Source of the DNA: Epiperipatus broadwayi
Lineage: Eukaryota > Onychophora > Udeonychophora > Euonychophora > Peripatidae
DNA length: 64,000 nucleotides
NCBI GenBank assembly: GCA_028023455.1
Contig: JAQFVV010006628.1
Location: forward strand, 500,001 to 564,000
Direction of reading: 5' to 3'
Shown: piece after piece, positions 30,230-41,399 of the stretch
Layout: every line of letters starts with the position of its first letter
Position numbering within the stretch: the first letter of the stretch is position 1
Position numbers and translations under genes: made by a program
The notes under the pieces: model-generated
The model's input: only the letters and a program-made list of their open reading frames with translations
Database searches by the model: none
What the model was told of the DNA's origin: nothing

Positions 30230-30900
30230 TCTTGGCCAGGAATTCAAAATTTTTTGATAGAGTACAAAATAATGTGGATAGATATGCATTGGATAGTGAA
30301 TTGTGGATAGTAAATGAGTTTGTTCAAGTGATATGAGTGGATTTTTTTTAACAAGAGGGAAAAAGTAAATTAAAAATGTTTGATAGAATTCAATATATGA
30401 ATAAAAATAGATCAATAAAATAGTGTTTAATTGTATTATATGATAATGATGATGAACATGTTGGTTGAGAAATATTTGGTAACACAGCATTTATTTTTAT
30501 GTATTTACATAAGAGATGAAAAAAGTGTGTGGAGAATATATGAGTCAAAAAAGAAGATAGATGAGTTAGTTCAAAAAAAAAAAGAATTAGAGTTGTGGAA
30601 AATAAATATAAAAAAAAAAGTTTGGAGTTATATAAGTATAAAAATTATATAAAAGATAATAAGATGTATGACAACACTGAAGAAATATTATTGTTATTTG
30701 GTGCAAGGAAAGGAGCTTTCTGATACTAGAGAAAGAAGACAAAAATGGAATAAGAATTTGAATTGAATATACAATTTATGAACAGATGAGAGAAAAAATG
30801 ATGAATAGCTGTACATTAAAAGAAGATCATGATAAATTGTATGAAGAGTAAAAAAAAATTAAAGTTAAAGACAATGAAAGAAATTAAAATTTTTATGATC
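30230..30900 (+). pseudogene. Second LINE 3' fragment of the same family
   Basis: A broken plus-strand frame reads RVQNNVDRYALDSELWIVNE, stops, then GKSKLKMFDRIQYMNKNRSI. It then jumps to EKSVWRIYESKKKIDELVQK and ELELWKINI (30431..30652). These blocks align in order with VQRKVGRHELDADV, AKSKMKMFSRLQFMDNKRIA and IDVLIKNRELEKWKTNM of the 7321..9200 element. It is more decayed than the copy just upstream and in the same orientation. Confidence 0.6.
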
Positions 30901-30954
30901 TTTTGTTTATTCTTTATAATCAAATTGTAGAATATGAGGACAAGATAATATGAG

Positions 30955-31275
30955 GGGTAAGATTTATGTAATGTCTACATGGGTATGACAACAGTATCAA
31001 ATCCACCAAAGAGTTTGATCATTTAATCATTGATTATTCAATGAAATGGATTGTTGAATTATTGGAAGAGTGAGAAGATTGAAGCTTGTCCATTAAAGTT
31101 TAAAGAATTGTTATTTTAATATAAGCTGAGCACTGGTTGCATATATGTGTGGGAGATTATGATCTGGCCCAACTAATGAGTGCTAATTCTGCATAAAATA
31201 TGTATATTGGAGATCATTTATCTTCTTCACTTGTGTGTGGTCATGTGTATTGGTTGTTTGAGATGAAGTGGAGTA
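30955..31275 (+). repeat. Dispersed repeat B copy
   Basis: Shares with 40010..40320 the blocks ATGGGTATGACAACAGTATC (ATGAGTATGACTACAATATC there), CAATGAAATGGAT, GTCCATTAAAGTTTAA, TGAGCACTGGTTGCATATAT and TGATGAGTGCT-like segments in the same order. No coding capacity. Confidence 0.65.
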
Positions 31276-31420
31276 TAAACATACACTAAAAATCCTATGT
31301 TTAAATTCTTCTATTTAAGAATGCTTTGTAAAATTTTAAAAACTTAATGACAAGATCATAAAATCATTCAATATATTTTCTAACTTGTTGGATGTGATAT
31401 TATAAAGTCTATTGTTGTAA

Positions 31421-31904
31421 TAGTGATATTAGTGATTAAGTCAATGCACATGCACTTTAAAGATAAATTATAAATGAATACTCTCACTTTTCAAGACACA
31501 AGATATAGTTTTCTAGAAAAGGTGGAATGAATCCACCCATCTTTTCAATCCAAACATTTATGTATGGGCAAATGTTAAGTGTATAGAAATGAGAGCATGA
31601 AGATGTTAAGCAATAACTTTAAATTACATTTATTATGCTTGAAGGAATGATGTTGTGAAATCTTTACAATTTATGATATGTCATTTTTTAGTTGAAATTA
31701 AACATATATAATGAGATATTATTTTATATAGCGCTATGTTTGGGTCGAAAGGATGGGTGGATTCATTCCATCTTTTCTAAAAAACTATATCTTGTGTCTG
31801 GAAAAGTGAGAGTATTTATTTATAATTTATCTTTAAAGCACATGTGCATTGGCTTGATCACTAATATCACTATTACAGTATAAAAACATAGTGCTATATA
31901 AAAT
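31421..31904. mobile_element. 480-bp foldback element with near-identical flanks
   Basis: Arms of about 130 bp are inverted: the left contains CAATGCACATGCACTTTAAA and GGTGGAATGAATCCACCC, the right their complements near 31760 and 31840. A 20-bp direct repeat with two mismatches (TATAAAGTCTATT..., 31401..31420 and 31905..31924) flanks it and may be a target duplication. No open frame of note. Confidence 0.65.
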
Positions 31905-32196
31905 AATAAAGTCTATTATTGTAAAATCACTCTTTTATTGGAATAATCATGTAAAACAAATAATGCAAATCTTTCTTAATTATTGTTTTATGATAAACTT
32001 GAGCATGGTTTTCAGGAAATGATATTTCCTATAAGGATTATCTTAAAGACATTCTAAAAAAATGCAATGTCAACTATTTTTATTGAGAAGATATGGCAGA
32101 TAATAGAAAGCATTGGAGAGCTACAATTAGATATGGTGTTGAACTATAACAGAAAGATTTTCTGCTGAAGTCATTTATCATAAAATATCAAGTAAA

Positions 32197-32483
32197 TATC
32201 ACATGTTCACTAATTCTTATGCTTGCTTTTAACTGTTATTAAAACAGGCAAAACTCTCTACACATATTGCCACTTAGTGCAAGCCACAGTAATCAATGGA
32301 TGCCAGAAGGCTTGTGCATAAAATCCAAGGCTCCTCACTGACAAAGGTCACAAGCCAGAAACTAGTCTGGGGATATTGGATGAGTAGGCACTAGATGGGA
32401 ATTTTATGCACAAGCATTCTGGCATCCATTGATTACTCTGGCTTGCAATGAGTGGCATACATATAGAGAGTTTTGTCTGTTTT
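32197..32483 (+). mobile_element. Hairpin hammerhead element with 15-bp TSD
   Basis: Flanked by the identical 15-mer AAAATATCAAGTAAA at 32182..32196 and 32484..32498. The left arm (ending AAAATCC at about 32326) is the inverted copy of the right arm and is joined straight into the 5' strand of the hammerhead's stem I. The plus-strand ribozyme and right arm follow. 287 bp, no protein. The long perfect duplication argues for insertion by target-primed reverse transcription. Confidence 0.85.
32323..32381 (+). ncRNA. Hammerhead ribozyme copy, core mutated at G8
   Basis: Stem I (ATCCA/TGGAT and TCCTCA/TGGGGA), stem II (GGT/GCC) and GAAACTAGTC are preserved. The core reads CTGACAA, so G8 is lost and cleavage is unlikely. 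Confidence 0.65.
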
Positions 32484-32498
32484 AAAATATCAAGTAAA

Positions 32499-35400
32499 CA
32501 TAAAAAAAATCGGGACTGCAAGATCAGTATTAGGGTGTATTTGTGGCTCACAGGTTGTTGTACAGTCAATACAAAACTCATTTTTAGAGTAGTTTCTTTC
32601 ACTCCCCTCTCTTTCTCTCTCCTTTTTTGAGGGGTGGGGGGCGGGGATAAGAGAATGACTGAACTCATTTATGAGTAGATCTATTTATCATTATTACATT
32701 AATGCATAACATTAACTGATCTTGCAAACAAGTAATTATACATTAGAAAGTAATATCTCATCAAAGCTTATAAGATCCTATAGTATTTTTCCACAAAGAA
32801 AGAGTGAAAAAGAAATCGTTATTTATTCTGCTACTCAACTGCCAGCTGGTGAAGAATTTTTATGTATTTACTTTATATTTTCAAACTAAGAACAGCTAGA
32901 TATCCATTTACGGTCCAACAATTGTATCACTAGGTAGATGGATACATGAAAAAAAAATCTTACACTTAATTAAAAATTCTTAGAAATCTAAAAAATGTCC
33001 ATATTCCAGTTGGATTCAAACTCCAAGTGTTGATCAGGACGGGCAGACACACTAATCTCTACACAAAATTAAGTAAGTGGAGATAGATTATTTGTTATAA
33101 ATATGATAAAAGAAAGACTTGTTTAGAAATTTAAAAAGTTATCAAATCTATTTATTTGCCAGAAAATATTATTATTAATATTATTATAGAAGAATTAATA
33201 ATATAATTTTAAACAAAAACGATTAAAAAATGGGAAAGCTTAAACGAATTATGCATTATTCAAGAATTCAGCAAATTCTCAAATGCCATTAATTCAAAAT
33301 AAATAAATAAATAATAATAAAAAAAAAAAAAAAACGATTTAAATTCAAATAAAATATATATGCAAATGATAAAATCTTTAAAAAATATTATAATGGACTT
33401 ACAATTTAAAATATCAATTTTTATGCAACTTTTTAAAATATCTATAAAATTTTAAAAATGAGAAAGAAATCGAAAATTTTATGTTGCATCTGTGTTTTAT
33501 TGGATAAAAATGAAATATGAAGATCCATTAAGACATTATTTATATGCTGATATTGAAAAATAATAAAAAAACTAATACAGTCTATTGACAAATTCTAATG
33601 AACTAAGTATATTGATGAAAGAAATCTCTTTCTTTTTCTTTCAGTAATGAGCTTTACATGCAAATGTCTTAGTTACCACAATAAAAAACACCGAGAAACA
33701 CGTGTGAATTAGAAACGCAGCAGTAAAACACCAGAGAGAACATTTAATTAATCTATATAATATTCTCAGGTTTTTTTTTACAACAAAAAAGTAAAAATAT
33801 ATATGTGTGTGTTCTCATGGCATAGTGAAAGCACATCTATATATCATATCCTTAATCCCAATTATCAAGTCTCGTTTAGGATTAAAATGTGCTAATCAGA
33901 TAGCCAATTCATAGCTAAATCAATAACCATTCTTCTATTAGTCAGTAAATGGGTGTCTATTTATATGTAATTAAGAGTAACATAGTGATGAAAAATTATT
34001 CTCATCATCCAGAAAATGACATGCCTTGTGAAACAATGTTTACTCCTTCAGAGTAGCTGTATGGTGAGTGATTAGATAACTTTCCAGTGAATTATTCAAC
34101 TTCTCTGTTTATGTATCTGCAATAAAGATAGCATATAATAGTGTAATGAATAGTGTACAACATGACTATGGCACGGTGTTTGAATCCATATCGAGTAAAA
34201 TTCAATTCTTTCAGATTTTAAACAGACTTTCAAGTAGCTAGCTCATAGTCAAAGAAATAATAAAAACATGCAAACGTAAGAAAAAAAAACAAGTTTCTTT
34301 TCAATATACATAAAATCAAATTTCAAATCTTTTAAAAAAAACAACTAAAACTCCTCAATTAATGATGGTAGAGTGTTTTTTGAGTATGTCAGAGCAGGAA
34401 ATTTTTTTAACCAAAAATAAACTCAGTGGATATTCAATGACTAAATGAATGTTACTTAAATTTAAATATTCACGGATTAATGCCTTTTTTATTACTTTAA
34501 TTTTCTAACATGTAAGTTTAATTGACAAAATTTAATCTATTTATTTCATATGTATGTCATGTTCTCTGTCTGAAGTAGATCGGATTGCTTATGCAGCAGA
34601 TTTCATTATAACTAAGTGACAATATTTGAACGATATCTCTAATCTCTAACATCTCAATATTAGTATTAGTTTATAAAAATCAGCGCTTTCGAAATTCGTT
34701 AACTTACACTGTTTTATCATAATTATTAAAAAAATACTCTTTTTCTTATTAATGATTCCAAGACCTGGCCACATGACATATCAACGATATACATGTTTTT
34801 CTGCATTAAACATAAAAAAAAGAAGAAAAAGAAAAATATATATTTTTGTAGGTCATTTCAAAATTTAGATTTTTAAAATTAAAATCAGAAAACTTCATTG
34901 CTGAATACATCAAAAACAGTACAAGTCATTTAATTCGCTAGGTATTCAAAGATGAATGTAACTCAGGTAATTGAGTACTTTACAAATTGTCTTTAAAAAA
35001 GGGGGAAGGACAAGGCTTACAAAAATTACTAACAATAGACATTTTGTATAGTTTTATTGCAATATCTAATAAGGTTAATGGAATGATTACAAATTACAAG
35101 GAAAAGTAAAGATAATGACTACTGATCCACATTAATTTTACTAGTAAATTAATAAAGAAATTATAAATATGACATCATCATAGAAATCCTAGATTACCCA
35201 TACAAATAAAATCAACTTGTTTATTTTAATGTTAAGAAGAAAGATTGATGTATTTATGTAAATGATTGGCAATTCTCTAAGCAACTGGTGAGGACGTTGC
35301 ATCTAAAATACATGTAATCTACATAAACAATATTCAACCAATAGGATTAGAGCTTTCATTACTTCAATTTATATATATATGCATTATTTGTAATATTTTA

Positions 35401-35733
35401 TTACATATTTAGATATAATTTACTGTACAAAATTTAAATAATAAAATAAATTTTAGATGACTCTGCCTCAATTGTTTGGCCATGTTAAAATAGGCTGATT
35501 TATAAAAGTCTGTTGTGTTGATTATTGATGTTTAAATATCAAATTGATTAACTTTACTTATTAACATAAAAAATCACTATTTGTGTGAACAATTGGTGGA
35601 ATTCTAGAAAACTGAAGAAGGATGTTTGTTCTTTCTGAAAGATGTGTTTTGTAGAGCGATTAATCAAGTGTTTTTTTTGTTTAGTGATAGGATGAAGAAT
35701 GTTTTCAGCACTCTGATTGAAGCTTAAACAAAT
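32499..35733. other. Long AT-rich desert, no feature seen
   Basis: No gene or repeat copy supported. Isolated box-B-like words (TTTGAATCCA near 34180; its complement type near 33010) hint at very old SINE remains but are too short to call. Confidence 0.4.
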
Positions 35734-36273
<540 letters not shown>

Positions 36274-36288
36274 TTCTTATCAGTATTT

Positions 36289-36397
36289 TTTCCATATGTC
36301 ATAGCATCAGCCAGGAGGCGAACCCACAACAACTGTCTGCAACCAACTGCTTGCTTGCAAGGTGGCTGTGCTGACCTTTTGGCTAACAATGCTTGAC
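36289..36397 (-). mobile_element. tRNA-derived SINE, copy 4, with 15-bp TSD
   Basis: Minus-strand copy: the complement reads GTCAAGCATTGTTAGCC, a box-A region, CACCTTGCAAGCAAGCAG, the extra segment seen in copy 1, box-B-like GTGGGTTCGCC, GATGCTATGACATATG and an A/T tail. The identical 15-mer TTCTTATCAGTATTT flanks it (36274..36288 and 36398..36412). Confidence 0.9.
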
Positions 36398-36412
36398 TTC
36401 TTATCAGTATTT

Positions 36413-38284
36413 CCAGTATGTCTTTTGTTTTATGATCATCATTAGTCACTTGTAAAAACTTTAAGTTTATTTTTATTAGTAGCCAAGTTATGAACAAAAA
36501 TAAATATTATAAAATGGATATGATGCTTCATGACAGCTATATACCCTGAATTGGTTATTTATTTTTGACCTAATATGTTGTCAAACCTCAACTGTCATTT
36601 TTGAGTTCTGCTAAATCTACAGAAAAAATTTGTTTGCAAAGTGATTGTTAACTAAAAGACCTTTCTTATAGAATATTTGTTTTGGAGAGGTGAAGAAATA
36701 TGATTTAAAGAAATATCTGAATAAATTAAAACTTGAAGCAGCTGAGGAATTAAAAAGAATTATTATTTTTATATTTTCAAGGATGAGTACAGCATCTTCC
36801 ATGTTGAAATAGACTCCACAATGAAAAGTAAACAAAACATAAAAGGGAAACTGGACATTAATATAACTTTAGTATTTAAAAGAGTGATCATTTGAAAGAT
36901 AATAATGTTTAAATATTTATTATTTTATAATTTAATGTAATGATGTTTTAAATATTTTATATATCTTATTGTATAATAAATATTTTTTGCTAGTTATTAA
37001 TCTGACCTTCTGTTTTTTTCTCATAAATTCTATGATTTAAATTATAAATTAGATTTATAATAGCTAGGGAAACAAGAGTCCATATTCTACTGAATTAGTT
37101 GTGATATTGTTTATAATACTACTAATGTTGTGGTATATCCTCCTATGATTTTCCCAGTTTTGAGATGATACTCTGGTTTTTAACCTAATATAAATCCATA
37201 ATCTATAAGAGATATAATTTCCCTTTAGTCATTTAGGAATGATTAATTATCTGGAAAGGTGACATAATTTGTAATATTTTTATTATTACAGCTATGTCTA
37301 ACCATTAGTATGATTTATAATTGAATTAAATTATATTTTACTCATATTGTGTTTCATTTCTGTTATTTAAATTTGAGTGTGAATTCTCAAAGATTATTTT
37401 AATTAGTAAATACTAACTTTTCATATCTATATGATTATTATAATTTGTGTTAAATTAACTTTGATTATCACATTTGATAAATGGCAGGGCTGTTAAATAT
37501 ATACGTAATCATTAAAATCAGTCAACACTTAGGCAATCCCAATATCAATAACAATCAACAATCTTAATCTGTTGTCATGACAATCTCCTTTTAACAATAT
37601 ATATATATAAAGTCTTTTTTGTGTTAAACCATGTATTATTTTATTTTTATTTTTTGTATTATTTTTATTATTTTTTGACAAAAAAGACTATTTATAAACA
37701 TCATATAATTGTGAAAATATTAAATATATCATATAAAGTGCATTCCACAAGTTTTTATGGACAATTATAGTATATAATATTTTTATCACTAAATATATAT
37801 AAAAACATCAAAAATATAATTCTAATGATCTCAGCACTGCTAAAAAATTTCAAGTAACTTTGTATCAGCTTTTGCCCTTTATGATCAACACTTTACAGTA
37901 ATAATACTGTGAGTATTTGATCTGTAATTACGCAGTGCTATTCTAAGAAAAAGTATTTGGTCAAAATTATTTTCAATTTTTCAACCCTATTGCGACTATA
38001 AAAAACCAATCTTCCATCTTTTCATTTTCATTCATATAAATATGCTTGTATTCGAAAACAAAAATTGAAAAAAATATTTTCTTTAATTTTGTTATATTTT
38101 TGGTCAGAAAATTTTATTTTATTTAATAACCTTGACATATACAAATGAAATTTGATATTCATACATTCCTGGACATATTTCATTATAAACGTGATAAAGG
38201 CATATTTTATGCATAATGAATCTTTTAAATAATATGTATGTAGAGTTAAAACTTCTATTACATCACTCTTGAAATATATATGAC
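36413..38284. other. AT-rich spacer, no feature seen
   Basis: No coding signal or repeat copy recognised. TA runs occur near 37600. Confidence 0.5.
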
Positions 38285-38560
38285 TAAAGATATCTTAACA
38301 AGATAAATGACTTTCCAGGCTGTATTTAATGCTGAACCAGCATTCTTCAGTTGCTCCCCCCCCCATAATCTTTAGTGCATATCTTCACCACTTGTTTATT
38401 ATTAATTAATATCAAATTGCTACAATTTTATCTGCCGATGTCAATATTTTTGCACTCACATCTTTGGTACCATTCACTTTAGATAAAGACATCAATGGTT
38501 ATTATAAATCATTTATGTGACAAGAAATTATCATATCACTTCTAACTCATTTTAAAATCT
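38285..38560. repeat. Dispersed repeat B copy
   Basis: Has ATGACTAAAGA, AAGATAAATGAC, the GCTGAACCAGCATTCTTCAG block and the downstream CACTTTAGATAAA...AAATTATC part, in the same order as at 9945 and 14925. Confidence 0.55.
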
Positions 38561-38684
38561 GATTTTTGGATGATAGAATAATCTTTAGATTAATAAATGA
38601 TTAATAATAATCATTATTGTATTTATATAAATGGCCAAAGATGTGATTGCATGAAATTACTTATAGTTTTAATTGTAGTAACAT

Positions 38685-38755
38685 AAGATGGTCACTCTTA
38701 TCTTTATAAAAGTCGCTATCTTGTGTCATGGTTTGTGAGGTCCCTCTATCAGCAA
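38685..38755. repeat. Relic arm of the foldback family at 40830..41390
   Basis: TAAGATGGTCACTCTTATCTTTATAAAAGTCGCTATCTTGTG parallels the right arm near 41270-41310 with scattered changes (written here in overlapping short blocks: TAAGATGG, CTCTTAT, CTATCTTGTG). Confidence 0.45.
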
Positions 38756-38967
38756 AATAATATTGCTTGACTATTAGAAATTTTAAGGCATATTTGTCAC
38801 AGGTTAAAACCTGCTTAAGTATTTACATATACTTCCTGTGCATTCTGTAAAATATAATGGTTATCGTCGATTAGTCCCCGCACACCACCTGATGTCGCTA
38901 TTGCTAGTCAAAAACCAATAGATATAACGTTACTGGGCTAATTTACAATTTCCTTTTTTTACACTAC

Positions 38968-39150
38968 TAGATGTCAGTGCATAGTGCTGGAATTCACAGG
39001 GAGAGGGATCCAATGTCTTTGCTGATTCGAAGGATCGTCCATCATAGGTGAGACAATTTTTAAAACATTATCGATCTCAGCACGTAGCACTGAAATTGGC
39101 AGGGAGGGGGATCCAATGGTTTTGATGATCCTTCGGATTGTCTGTCACAA
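38968..39150. repeat. Tandem pair of about 104-bp units
   Basis: The block CAGTGCATAGTGCTGGAATT then AGGGAGAGGGATCCAATG (about 38974) recurs as CAGCACGTAGCACTGAAATT then AGGGAGGGGGATCCAATG (about 39078). Each is followed by a TTCGAAGGATCG-like or CCTTCGGATTG-like segment. It is unusually GC-rich for this window and lies 270 bp upstream of the frame at 39419. Confidence 0.7.
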
Positions 39151-39418
39151 CATACACAACATTTTTAAAAACAAAATTATTGAATAAAACCTAATATTTT
39201 CTTTTTTCAATTAACGTCTGATCAAAAAAAAAAAAAAATTTCTACACTATTTTAAAAAAATTTACGAAACACAATTCGAGTTGAAAATTCCCCTCTGATC
39301 AAGTCAAACTTATGCTTTGAAAGTCTCATAGCTGTCCCCATGCAAAATACATTTTACACATAATTTCTATATAATGCTGGAAGGTACACTTTTAAAATTC
39401 GATTAACCTTAAAAATAT

Positions 39419-39706
39419 GTGTATGGAAGCATGTTTTTTGTCTTACAATTAATACTATTTAAAACTACATCAGGTCATATAAAAAATAAGTACTTCAAAT
39501 GCACATGCAAAGACTTAGGACAACTTGAATTCTATACACCCTCACATCATACTGTAGTGATCTGTGAAGTGTGTGATAGTATCATGAAGCACAAAAGCTG
39601 CTTAATGGCCAATATGAACAGAACTGTTTATAGGCTGCATGAGCAGTATATTTCTGTGCTTTTGCATGGAAACAGCAACATCAGTCAGTGTGTGAGAGCT
39701 AACTGA
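39419..39706 (+). CDS. Possible coding exon with a PHD-like zinc-binding pattern
   Basis: A 95-residue open frame with higher GC than its surroundings. From residue 28 it shows K-C-T-C, 18 residues later I-C-E-V-C, five residues later H, then C (C28, C30, C49, C52, H58, C61). The spacing CxC, CxxC, x5, HxxC resembles the second half of extended PHD fingers of the G2E3/PHF7 kind. The last C-x-x-C pair of a PHD finger is missing and would have to lie in another exon. A pyrimidine-rich tract ending TACATCAG precedes GT at about 39470, and GTCAGT/GTGTGT near 39690 could be splice donors. The first methionine may not be the real start. No neighbouring exon was found, so it could be an isolated exon, a relic, or chance. 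Confidence 0.3.
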   Translation: MYGSMFFVLQLILFKTTSGHIKNKYFKCTCKDLGQLEFYTPSHHTVVICEVCDSIMKHKSCLMANMNRTVYRLHEQYISVLLHGNSNISQCVRAN

Positions 39707-40009
39707 TGACAACCTTTTAAATTACAAATAAGTAAAATAATAAGTTATCCACAAAACATATACTATATATAATAGTTTTAAGTTATAAAATGATCAAAAA
39801 TAAATATATGATCTAGAAGATGAGATAAAGTGGAAGATGAATATAGACTGAAAATTACCTCTATTTACTATAGAAAAATTCAGTATACTGAATGAATATG
39901 TTAATTACATATTGCCTTTGAAATAGGTTGCATCATAATATAAATCCAGCCCATCTCTCTCCTATTAATATAAGTGGATATGTAATGGTCCTATAATATG
40001 AGAAGTTAG

Positions 40010-40320
40010 ACTGATGTTAAATCTACATGAGTATGACTACAATATCAAATCCACCAAGAATTTTATTATTTTATTATTGTGTTTTCAATGAAATGGATGG
40101 TTGAATTGTTGGAAGGGTAAGAAGATTGAAGCCTGTCCATAAAGTTTAAGGAATAGCTATCTTAATATACGCTGAGCAGTGATTGTATATATGTGTTGGA
40201 GATTATGATCTGGCCCAATTGATGAATGCTGGTTCTGCACAAAATATGTCTATTGAAAATCATTTATCTTTTTCACATGTGTGTGGTCATGTGTATCATT
40301 TGTTTGAGATGGAAGATGAA
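40010..40320 (+). repeat. Dispersed repeat B copy
   Basis: Same block order and strand as 30955..31275, including CAATATCAAATCCACCAA, CAATGAAATGGATGGTTGAA, GTCCATAAAGTTTAAG and GATTATGATCTGGCCCAA. Confidence 0.65.
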
Positions 40321-40829
40321 TATAGATAGACTGAAAATTCTAATTTCAAATCTCTTTATTTTCAAAGTACTTTCAATCACATTATAATCTATATCAGCAG
40401 ACAAAAATAGATGTCATGAGATATTAGCAGATCATTTATTTTAGAATCTTTAAATTAATATATAAGGATTTCCACTTTAATTTCTTTTTTTCTATAACGT
40501 CATTCTTCATGTAATATTTTTGTGTGATCTGAACTAAAGATAAATTTAAAGTTACAAGATTTTTCATGGTCAAAGAAAACTGAAACGTTATTAGATTGAC
40601 TATTTGTAGCGTTTTTTATATGATTAAATTTAAAAAAAGTGATTTTTATAGATCAATTTAAAATTTTTTATCTACTGAGTTCTTGAAAAATCACATGACA
40701 TTTGTACTTTATCCTCATAAGCTTAATTAATGATTACTAAAATATAATTTGAAAGTACTTCTGTACAATTTCTACATTATTATTGTTTTTTTTTTATCAT
40801 TATTATAATTCTAAACTACTATATATGTA

Positions 40830-41390
40830 ATACTTGATAAATTTTACAAGCACACTGTTTTGACTGTAACTCTATAGAAGATAATCATCTCTCCTCACTA
40901 GGTCTGTTAATCCCAGTCACAAGATAAAGACTTTAAGGAAACAAGAGTAGCCATCTTATTTTTGAATTCAAATACTATTATATATGAACTAATCTTATGT
41001 GTCTAGAAATGAGAGTGTGAATACATAAATCATTTATTGACTTTAAATCCATTTTTATTTTAATATTTTTATTAGCATCTCTAAAATTTTAAATTTACTT
41101 TGTACCAATATTGGATGGTGTTAAATTGTCTAATACTTGATACATTTTACAAGTTCATTGTTTAGATTGTAACTTTATAGAAGGTAATTATTCCTCCTCA
41201 CTAGCACCATTAAACATCGTTATTAAACAGTGATTGGCTCATACAATACCATCTGAGTTTGGAAATAAGATGGCTGCTCTTATTTCCTTAAAGTCTCTAT
41301 CTTGTGGCGGGGTTGAGATTATACTTACAGTTTTAACACCACTATTAACAGCACTAGAAAAGAGGGATGGTTACCTTCTATAGAACTACT
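40830..41390. mobile_element. Foldback element with an internal duplication
   Basis: The left arm (40871..40962, containing TCTATAGAAG and AGTAGCCATCTTATTT) is inverted at 41262..41385 (AATAAGATGGCTGCTCTTAT ... CTTCTATAGA). The outer left segment TAATACTTGATA...TAGAAGATAATCAT is repeated directly at about 41141-41195. No coding frame. Confidence 0.65.
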
Positions 41391-41399
41391 ACATATATA

